DNA of 13,538 nucleotides, taken from NCBI GenBank assembly GCA_001970855.1, contig LSSN01000796.1, positions 2,166 through 15,703 of the forward strand. Direction: 5' to 3'. Shown one piece after another: positions 6,436-13,538 of the stretch; the first letter of the stretch is position 1; the number at the start of each line of letters is the position of its first letter. A program made the position numbers and the translations under genes. The DNA is from Smittium culicis (taxonomy: Eukaryota; Kickxellomycota; Harpellomycetes; Harpellales; Legeriomycetaceae). Under the pieces are notes generated by a model. The model searched no databases. It was not told where the DNA came from and worked only from the letters and a program-made list of their open reading frames with translations.

Positions 6436-8841
6436 CTAAATATTATTAATGTACGTTTTCACAGAGTCCCACGTACTGGTCACAAGATCGATCCATCCAC
6501 TAAGAGAAAGTTCATATACTTCGTGCGCTCCAGAACTCTCAGTATCCGACCCCAAACTGTCATCATTGCCGCTGATCGCTGCGCTATTTTTGCCATCGAA
6601 GTGAGGCCCGTTTTTTACTGATGCACCGCCATTATAAAAAGCTGAAGGCTGGAGGCTATGTTCAGCTGTTGGCTTGTCTAGTGCCCCGAGGGTTTCAAGC
6701 TTGGCATCGCCGCTACCATCATTGCCGCTGCCATTAGCATCGAAATAGTCCGATAGTACACTCTTGCTCTTTTTCTTGCTGCTGTTAATAAACACCCGCA
6801 GCTGGTAAATCGATTCTTTGAAATCGTACAGACTAAGTTTACTGCCCGCAAAAGCACCGCTTCTGTCGCAACTGCTAGTCCGAGCCGGTTTTGTGTCGGA
6901 TACGTTATTCCCCGAAATTGATGACCAAGAGTCAATCAGTTTACTCCGCATTCTCGTTGTGTAAACAATTCGCTCATCGATACTATCGCTTTGATTAAAC
7001 GTGTCTATGTTTGAAGATAGGTTAAGCCAAAAAGACGACAAGTTCGAGTGAAAGTTCAAATCCATGTTCTGCATATGCGCATTTGACGATATGCCTACAT
7101 TCATAGATTTTGGCGCTATAAATCCAGTGTTGTCGGATGGTGGGCTGGCCGATAAACTTGGTTTTGGATATCTAACCGGTGAAGGCGATTCGTTTTTGGT
7201 TAAAGTCTCTGTATCAGCTTGATATTTGGAAAAAAAGTTTGGGATGAAGAAGTAGCCTTCAACTACAAATCCCGCCTTTCGAAGCTCAGAAACGATTGCA
7301 GGAACCTTAGCGTCAATTGAAAAGTTTAAAAATATGTTCTTGAATAAAGGAGAACTATTGAAAATATCCGCACTACGCTTTAAATTAGAAGAGTCTTCAG
7401 AAGAACTGTCATTTCTGGCGCGGTCATGTTTATCTTTATTTTTTGAAATGCCTTCTTTAGGTTCGGAAGATTTGGTTGTATTGGGCTGTTGGGCATAGGT
7501 CAAGTTAGAATCATTAAATAAAACGATCAGTTTTGGCAAAGATATGTAGCTGTTTAACCTACTATTTTTTGCAATTTCAAAAAAATGTTTTTTGGCAGCT
7601 ATAAGCAAATTTAATACTTCATAATCAACTTCAAGCGGGTTTGATGGGTCATAACTGACAACGACAGTGATAAGATCAGACCACATGAAATTAGATATTG
7701 TTGATTGAAGATCAAATTTATCGAATATATTTTTGGTAGACTTGTTAGACTTGCTGTCAATTGATGATTTGTTAGATTTATTTTTGTTATAACTTTTATT
7801 CAAAGAGTTTTTAGAGTGTAAATTACTATTCAGAGCTGAAGTTGGAGACTTATTTTGGTCAGAAAGAATAGGTGGAAAGTCAAGATAAATAAGTCCAGAT
7901 ACGGGATCAATAAAAATTCCAACAGCATTTGAACTAGTACCATTTGAGCTATTGATTTTAAATACAGGTTGGTCTAAAACTATAGTAGAGGTTTCCAAAG
8001 TTGAATTAATAGAATTAGACTTATTTTCAGTTTTTGTATGGGAGATAGAATTTTTATCATTCGCTTTTTGATCTTTGATGCAGTTGGCATCAATCATTAA
8101 ATTAAGTATAAGAGATTTGCCAACAGATGAACGGCCTAAATTAGAAACTACTAGGTGACAATTAGTGTATTCATTAGAGAAAGCAATGAGTTTATCGGTC
8201 ATTAAGCCACCATCCGGTTTAATTAATGTAAAGCAACGTTTCATAGTATTAATTCCCGCGTTTAAATCGATAGTTTTAGCTCTGTTACTAGAGCTGGGTA
8301 AACGCTCACGGGATTCACTAGTAGTGTTAGTTGTAAAGGATTGTAGATTTTGAGATTTTGAACGAGATTGGGTTGAGTCATGAGTCATACTTTTATTAAC
8401 CGGGCTTCTTGTAGCCAGTAATGCCTGTCCTGATCTACTAAAAGATTCAAAAGGGCGAATTTCGGCGCGATCAATAGTAGAATAATCGCTAGACGATTTA
8501 TTTGAATAAATGCTAGCATCCAGTCTACTCCTATGTTTAGACGTTTTTGAATTCGAATTGTCAGCATTCCTTGATGAATCGATCCTTGTGTTATTATTAT
8601 ATCGACTAGAGCTATTGTTCGAACGCGAGGTTTCATATTTTGCAGGATTATTACTCCTATCTCTCCGATTAGAGCCTCTTGATCGAGAACTAGGCGATTT
8701 TAAACTATTATCTTTGATATCGGATAAGAGCTTCATTTGTCCTTCAACATGATCAAAGAGTTTTTTTGGCTCATTGTTTACGTTTCTTGATGACGTCAGT
8801 GGAGATCTTCTAAACTCATCGTCTTCAGGATTGATAGACAT
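6436..8841 (-). CDS. SMG9: SMG9-like nonsense-mediated decay factor, 801 residues, single exon
   Basis: SMG9 pairs with SMG8 to regulate the SMG1 kinase that phosphorylates UPF1 in nonsense-mediated decay. Residues 1 to about 200 are Ser/Asn/Arg-rich and look disordered. A G-like domain follows: CHLVVSNLGRSSVGKSLIL with P-loop GRSSVGKS at 236-243; the SMG9-type block GIFIDPVSGLIYLDFPPILS, with Asp321; WSDLITVVVSYD; and KLIVLFNDSN near 443, where the family has an NK-type motif, so the Lys looks lost. RKAGFVVEGYFFIP and the C-terminal SGWIDLV...TWDSVK (W783, W791) also match the SMG9 order. Human SMG9 is 520 residues; the extra length is low-complexity insertion. No intron is needed. Start: the first ATG (8841). 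Nucleotide binding is inferred. Assignment is by recalled family pattern. Confidence 0.82.
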   Translation of the reverse strand: MSINPEDDEFRRSPLTSSRNVNNEPKKLFDHVEGQMKLLSDIKDNSLKSPSSRSRGSNRRDRSNNPAKYETSRSNNSSSRYNNNTRIDSSRNADNSNSKTSKHRSRLDASIYSNKSSSDYSTIDRAEIRPFESFSRSGQALLATRSPVNKSMTHDSTQSRSKSQNLQSFTTNTTSESRERLPSSSNRAKTIDLNAGINTMKRCFTLIKPDGGLMTDKLIAFSNEYTNCHLVVSNLGRSSVGKSLILNLMIDANCIKDQKANDKNSISHTKTENKSNSINSTLETSTIVLDQPVFKINSSNGTSSNAVGIFIDPVSGLIYLDFPPILSDQNKSPTSALNSNLHSKNSLNKSYNKNKSNKSSIDSKSNKSTKNIFDKFDLQSTISNFMWSDLITVVVSYDPSNPLEVDYEVLNLLIAAKKHFFEIAKNSRLNSYISLPKLIVLFNDSNLTYAQQPNTTKSSEPKEGISKNKDKHDRARNDSSSEDSSNLKRSADIFNSSPLFKNIFLNFSIDAKVPAIVSELRKAGFVVEGYFFIPNFFSKYQADTETLTKNESPSPVRYPKPSLSASPPSDNTGFIAPKSMNVGISSNAHMQNMDLNFHSNLSSFWLNLSSNIDTFNQSDSIDERIVYTTRMRSKLIDSWSSISGNNVSDTKPARTSSCDRSGAFAGSKLSLYDFKESIYQLRVFINSSKKKSKSVLSDYFDANGSGNDGSGDAKLETLGALDKPTAEHSLQPSAFYNGGASVKNGPHFDGKNSAAISGNDDSLGSDTESSGAHEVYELSLSGWIDLVTSTWDSVKTYINNI

Positions 8842-10821
8842 GTAAATTTATTATTCGGAATAGTTCTAATATATGGTTGAAATGGAAAAGCGAGAAATGA
8901 TTTCGTTTGCTTTAAAGATAAAATGAAAAATGACTGGTTAGTAGCTGGTGTGAACGAAATTAAAATCTAGTGTGTCACTAGTAAGAAAAGATTTATTCTC
9001 AGCTATAGACAAGAATGGGACAATTAAATAAACAAATAGCTTTTAAATACTAAAATAGCTAATGATTTCAACAAAACATATAAGCTTATAAAATTTATTT
9101 GTATCTACTTGATATTGTATAAACTTATTTAAATAATTACTAAAAGTACTAGCGAGATTTTGAACGAAGAAAGCACTTTTTAGCACTTTAATTTTATTTG
9201 CTCGACCATTATTTAAAGTTTATGACAATTGGCTGAAATGAATAGGCATTCTGATTTATCTATTTATTCATTTAATTTTGAAATTATTATTTGCTAAAAA
9301 AAGAAATTATTTTACTCATTAATTATTGTTTTTTAATTCACGTTTATACGCTGTATTTCTTTCTACTATAAAATGACATGAAAAATCTCGCATTTAATAA
9401 ATATTTAGTTGGGTTATATAGTAATAATAAACCTTATAAATCCATTGACAAAATTTATAAATTAAATAGTCAATAATTCAATCAGATAACATAAAATCAC
9501 GAAAGATGAGGAAAAAAAAAAGCAGTAATAGTATACCAATTTATTGATTTTTATAAGGGATATACTTAGGATCAGAGGAGCTATTTTCCCCTGGAATATT
9601 ATTTGTTAACAATAATTAGGTGGTTTTGATTCATAAACTATTTAATCTATTTAACATTATAATCTAATTGAGCTTAATATCCAAAAAAAAAACATGATGC
9701 GAAAATAAAATATACTAGAAAGTGTTCTGCTCCTCAATTGAATCTAACATGTCTCTATAGATATAGCTGATACAAATTCTTCTTACAAAGTGTAGATAGG
9801 AAACAATTCCAGGTGATACAAAATTTGATACCATATAACCAATAGCATCAATACTGGTTTAGTAATAATAATGATATTTAATTCAAAATATTAATGATCA
9901 TTCTATGTGTACTAGAAGAGATAACGTATTATTGCTAAAATTTATCTCTATATTTTCAAAAAAAAGATTACAATAATAATATCTATAGTGCTAGAAATAT
10001 CATATATGTGCATCAAAAAAACTTTACCTGACTAAAATGAAAAAAAGCGTATATCCATGAAAATATGCATTGTTTTATCAAAGATTTTGGAATGCGAAAA
10101 GTAGCAATATAATATTTAATTTCATAATATCGATCTAAATAAACGAATCTGTTTTAAATCAAAAAAGCACTGATTATATGAAATAGCATTAATCAATAAA
10201 AAATGAAAGCTAATTTTTCAAGTAATATCTACAGTCTAATTTATTGTAAAGCATATCTTTTAAATCCAAGAAAAAATGTATATATTTTATACAATACTCG
10301 TTTTTATAGCTCAAAAAATGAAATATAAAAATTAGCAATTGATCCCCAAATATACAGTTCAATACAGTTACATGTATTTTATAGATATAACTAAGTGAAA
10401 AATTATAATAGCAAAAGAAAATAATATAAATGAGCTATGAAGTGTGTTAATTCATTTATATAAAATAAGAATATTAAGATAATTGTTGAGAAAATAAGGC
10501 GATGAATTAGGAAAAAAAAAGTTAAATTAGCACATATTTTATAGAAAAAAATAGAAAATTATATAAAAACATTTCAATTACAATAAAAAAATTGATCGAG
10601 ATAAAAAGGTTAAAAAAATTAGAGAATTTAGATTAAAATAAAAGCGCCTATTAAGGCCGAAATTATATCCCAATAAAGGCGAAATTTACTATATCTTAAA
10701 GGTAAAAAATCGAAGAGAGCAGCCTTATAAAGCGTATACAATCAGCATGAATAAATAATTATGTATAAAAGATATAAATTTTTTGAAGATACATGCTTAG
10801 CTAGCGTATCTAGAGCACTAT
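8842..10821. other. A-rich intergenic region without recognisable genes (about 2 kb)
   Basis: Very AT-rich with many A runs on the plus strand; no frame above about 60 codons and no tRNA-like B box seen. It holds the SMG9 promoter (near 8842) and MPP6 downstream DNA. The only structure noticed is a short imperfect direct repeat at 10653-10695. Small ncRNAs cannot be excluded by eye. Confidence 0.55.
10653..10695 (+). repeat. Short imperfect direct repeat
   Basis: AAGGCCGAAATTATATC at 10653-10669 recurs as AAGGCGAAATTTACTATATC at 10676-10695, about 23 nt apart. CGCCT at 10645 can pair with AGGCG at 10677. Function unknown. Confidence 0.4.
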
Positions 10822-11525
10822 TTATCGTTTCACTCTCTTGTTGCTATAAGCGGCTGCCATTTCTTTATCACTAATAGTAATTTTTTCCAGTTTCTTTTTA
10901 CTAATTTCCTCCTTCTTATTCTCCAAAGTTTCAGTTTGAATTTTCTCGATATCTGCATTAAAAGATTTAAAAGATTTTCTTCCAACTTGTAACTCGTTTA
11001 TTTGCAAATCTTCACCTTTACTTTTAAGTTTTTTTTTCTCGCTTGGTTTAATCGTTGGAACTAAGTTTATATAGCTATTGGTGGATACAGTTACCAATTT
11101 CCTGGTAAAATAATAAAAGCAATAATATTAGGGTAAATTAAAAAATTCAAATAACTATTTTCACGACAAGCATTTACTGATTTTTTCTATATAAAAAATT
11201 AAAGGAATTTTATATTCACAACTGTAAATAAATAACTTACTTCTTTTGTCCTGGTTTCGTAAGTGTTGAACTATTAGAATTATTTATATTTGATTTAAGA
11301 GTCCATCTTTCCTCGGAAGCCTCTTGAGATAATTTGGCTTCTGCATCTTTTGATTGAATCTTTTTAGTCGATGATCGTTGCATAAACTATTAATATTTAA
11401 TATAAGGTATGAAATAGAAAATCAAATTTTTAGGATTGAAATATTATCGATTTTAATATAAAAAATACCTTCATGGTTTGAAGTTTACCCGATAAAGAGC
11501 TAACTTGTAAAGCCTTATTTTCCAT
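10822..11525 (-). CDS. MPP6: M-phase phosphoprotein 6 / MPP6, nuclear exosome cofactor, three exons
   Basis: Exons 11525-11469 (57 nt), 11386-11241 (146 nt) and 11101-10822 (280 nt) give 160 residues, the same length as the human protein. MPP6 binds the nuclear RNA exosome and helps recruit the Mtr4 helicase for rRNA and noncoding RNA processing. Exon 1 with exon 2 gives LSGKLQTMKFMQR (12-23), the signature N-terminal motif; EERW (44-47) follows. Exon 3 gives VGRKSFKSFNADIEKI (about 107-122), matching the family's YGRxSFxxFNPEVE block, and a basic C-terminal ISDKEMAAAYSNKRVKR. An in-frame stop lies upstream of the ATG. The middle is Lys/Ser/Thr-rich and not conserved. The long open frame at 11097 starts at TTG (Leu), not the true start. 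It is on the same strand as SMG9, 2 kb away. Confidence 0.9.
11102..11240 (-). other. Intron 2 of MPP6 (139 nt)
   Basis: Minus-strand donor GTAAGT at 11240 and acceptor CCAG ending at 11102, with a CTAAT branch-like site upstream. It splits a Lys codon (AA|G) and removes the TAA that would end exon 2. Confidence 0.85.
11387..11468 (-). other. Intron 1 of MPP6 (82 nt)
   Basis: Minus-strand donor GTATTT at 11468 and acceptor TAG ending at 11387, phase 0. It lies inside the conserved MKFMQR motif (MK | FMQR), which confirms the junction. Confidence 0.85.
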
Positions 11526-11842
11526 TTCAGAGATGTAGAGGTTATACTATCGAAAAGTTCGTAATATTGCGATGATTAAAGATTGGTATAAAGTGTTAAG
11601 ATTGAGATCTATATTATAGGTATCTTGGATAAGTTTTGAAAGTAAATACACGGAATAATCCAAAAAAAGTAAAATAGATGAATTAACACTTGAGCGGTTT
11701 TTATTTTTAATTTGCGATTCTGATTATTTACATACTCAAAAAACTTTCATACCTAAATTATTAAAGTTTATTGATTCTTTTAATTATCCGTATACTCTAA
11801 TTGGCTATCTTAGAAACTGAAAAAAGTGCATCTACCCAATAG
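11526..11842. other. Short AT-rich spacer upstream of MPP6
   Basis: It holds the MPP6 promoter on the minus strand. No further ORF, RNA gene or clear element boundary was recognised. Confidence 0.5.
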
Positions 11843-13497
11843 GCGTTTGAAAAAAAATCAAAATTTTACTTTCAGCTTACGCAGACTCCAAAGCCTATAA
11901 CTTTCTCTCACTCTCCTTCTTTGAAGCCCGACAATCGATCCGACCAATTAAAATTACTTAAATATTTTTTACTAAATAAACATCAAATTAAGTTCATTCA
12001 ACACAATTACACTTAGTAGAGTGGTGGAAACTAACAATAGTATTTCCAAGTAACCGTCCAGCTTAAGTTGGGCAGAAATTGTATCTACCAACCCTAAACC
12101 GCAAGAGGATTTTGGTTTTGGTAGAAAAAATAATTAACAATTATGTTAACAATTACAACCCCGTATTGATTTTAGAAAGGATATCGGGGATAAAAACAAA
12201 AAATAAAACTATAATGTGCACGGGTGGAACCCCGTTTACACTTGGATGCAGATTGGGAGAATTTAATGTCGACATTGAGTCGGTCATAGAAGAAACACTC
12301 GAACAAATATGTGATATTCAAACATGTTTTGAAATAGACCACAAAAGGAAAATTTTATTTCTAAAATTCCAAGGTAAAGATAGTATGGAATTAGTTAAAA
12401 ATAAAGAAATAAAATATGAAGGTAAAAATATAGAAACTATCGAGACATCGGTTTATAGTGAGGACTACAAACACATAAAGACCCCGTCCTATAATGTATT
12501 AAATATGTAGGATGTATCTAAAGAATCTATGAAAAATTATTTAACGCGAGAGACGCTCTAGACATATCAGCTCTAAAACATACCAAGTTTAACTCATATC
12601 CTTCAAAGAGTATAAAAATAGTAATTAAAACTAAAAACTAAAATGAAATTCCCTATATTTTAGCAGTCAACGACATCAAAGTAGCCATTTTGTGGAATGG
12701 TGCAAAAAGTATATGTACATACTGTAAAGAAACTTCCCATTGGAAAAGTGAATTCCCTAAAATAAGAGCCAAAAAAGAAAAAAAAAAAACTTAAAAGGAT
12801 AAGAAATAGTAGAACAAAAAATATTAAAAAAATATTTATTGAAGAAATAAACAAAAAAGCTGAAAAAAATTATAAAAAAGAAAATCCAAAAAAAATTGAT
12901 ACTAATACCAGCATAGAAGAAAATTCACAAAAAACGAATCACAGGTGAAATAAAGTATACTGGAGCCTGAAAATGAAAAAAAATTGTGGTATGATACATC
13001 TTTAATTAAGAGAGTATTTGCTTTTAGTAACTATAGAGGCGAAAACAAAATAAATAATGATTTTACAAAAAATTACAATAGTAATACTTCATACAAAGTA
13101 CATGGAAGAGACCCTGATTTATTAAGAATTCCTTCTAGTTATCATGAATCTAGGCAAAATAATATTAGTGTAATTAGAAAGACTATAAACAAGAAACCCA
13201 CGCTTGAAGAAAAAATATAAATAATGAAAAAAATAAAAGTGAAAATAAAAAATAGTGAAAAAAAATAGTGAAGAATTTTTTAATAAAAGAAACGTAATAT
13301 CTAAAGCTATAATTCAGTTAAAGGAAGAAAATAATTCTATTGACGCTCTGTTAACTCTTAATAAATCTAATGGTCTTTCCAAAGATTCTGGTATAAATCG
13401 CTTAACTAAAATATCAACTGACCCAAAAAAAGACGATTTCTCCTCTCCCGTGGAAAACAGTTCTATAGAATTGTCCGCGGATATGGAAGAAGAATAA
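11843..13497 (+). pseudogene. Degenerate retroelement ORF1/Gag-like region with broken CCHC zinc knuckle
   Basis: Successive open stretches in shifting frames read as one decayed protein: 11843-12013, 11992-12063, 12067-12507, 12522-12638, 12642-12791, 12790-12945, 12954-13217 and 13255-13494. The 12067-12507 part ends in ILFLKFQGKDS...GKNIETIE, like the RNA-recognition-type fold of non-LTR ORF1 proteins. Downstream, CTYCKETSHWKSEF (12714-12755) is a C-x2-C-x4-H-x4-x knuckle whose last Cys is Phe. After it the protein is Lys/Asn-rich, ending ...SIELSADMEEE. Breaks include TAA at 12064 and 12639, and shifts near 12510-12540, 12778-12790, 12946 and 13218-13260, several of them in A runs. No ATG is seen at the 5' end. 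No endonuclease or reverse transcriptase is in the window. Non-LTR versus LTR type is undecided. Confidence 0.65.
12714..12755 (+). other. Degenerate CCHC zinc knuckle in the retroelement
   Basis: C12714, C12723 and H12738 are spaced as in a Gag knuckle (C-x2-C-x4-H), and the codon where the fourth Cys is expected is TTC (Phe, 12753). This supports nucleic-acid-binding ancestry and inactivation. Confidence 0.7.
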
Positions 13498-13527
13498 TCC
13501 TAAACAAATTATAAGATAACAAATATT

Positions 13528-13538
13528 AAAAAAAAAAA
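13528..13538 (+). other. A run at window end
   Basis: Eleven consecutive A at the edge, 31 nt after the last retroelement stop. It may be a 3' poly(A) tail of a short retrocopy, or a homopolymer that ended the contig. Confidence 0.35.

Noticed and set aside
8791..8798. TGACGTCA palindrome (CRE-like)
   Set aside because: It lies inside the SMG9 coding sequence and is explained by codons; no other sites nearby.
12660..12854. Minus-strand Phe/Leu-rich open frame
   Set aside because: It is the complement of the A-rich retroelement sequence, not a membrane protein.

Overview
This is AT-rich nuclear DNA from a eukaryote. Four protein-coding genes are spliced by short GT-AG introns (92-139 nt, plus one of 553 nt), most with a CTAAY-like branch site. 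The gene set (S28 peptidase, bacterial-type cytidylate kinase with a mitochondrial-type leader, cytosolic uS15/RPS13, SMG9, MPP6), the Asn/Ser/Lys-rich insertions and the intron style suggest a fungus, probably an early-diverging AT-rich lineage because SMG9 is usually missing from the familiar yeasts. That placement (possibly Kickxellomycotina-like) is inference.

Layout: (1) 1-1859, plus strand: a 5'-truncated S28 serine peptidase with one intron and a complete Ser/Asp/His triad. (2) 2060-3187, minus: a three-exon bacterial-type CMP kinase whose P-loop and first 66 residues lie in two upstream exons. It converges on the peptidase. (3) 3188-4670: a divergent intergenic region, with a dense CCAAT cluster and telomere-like ACCCT repeats on the RPS13 side. 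(4) 4671-5679, plus: RPS13. The apparent stop after residue 140 is really a splice donor, and a 34-nt second exon restores the conserved C-terminal tail, giving exactly 151 residues. (5) 5680-6435: T-rich spacer. (6) 6436-8841, minus: a single-exon, 801-residue SMG9-like protein. (7) 8842-10821: about 2 kb of A-rich spacer without a recognisable gene. (8) 10822-11525, minus: three-exon MPP6, 160 residues. (9) 11843-13497, plus: the decayed ORF1/Gag-like region of a retroelement with a degenerate CCHC knuckle, followed by an A run at the window edge.

Functionally, RPS13 (translation), SMG9 (nonsense-mediated decay) and MPP6 (nuclear exosome cofactor) all touch RNA production or surveillance. 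Nothing shows they are co-regulated. The kinase would supply CDP/dCDP, plausibly in mitochondria. I see no clear undescribed multi-gene system. The most notable points are the organelle-targeted bacterial-type kinase, the hidden RPS13 exon with its unusually long intron, and the CCAAT/ACCCT promoter architecture.
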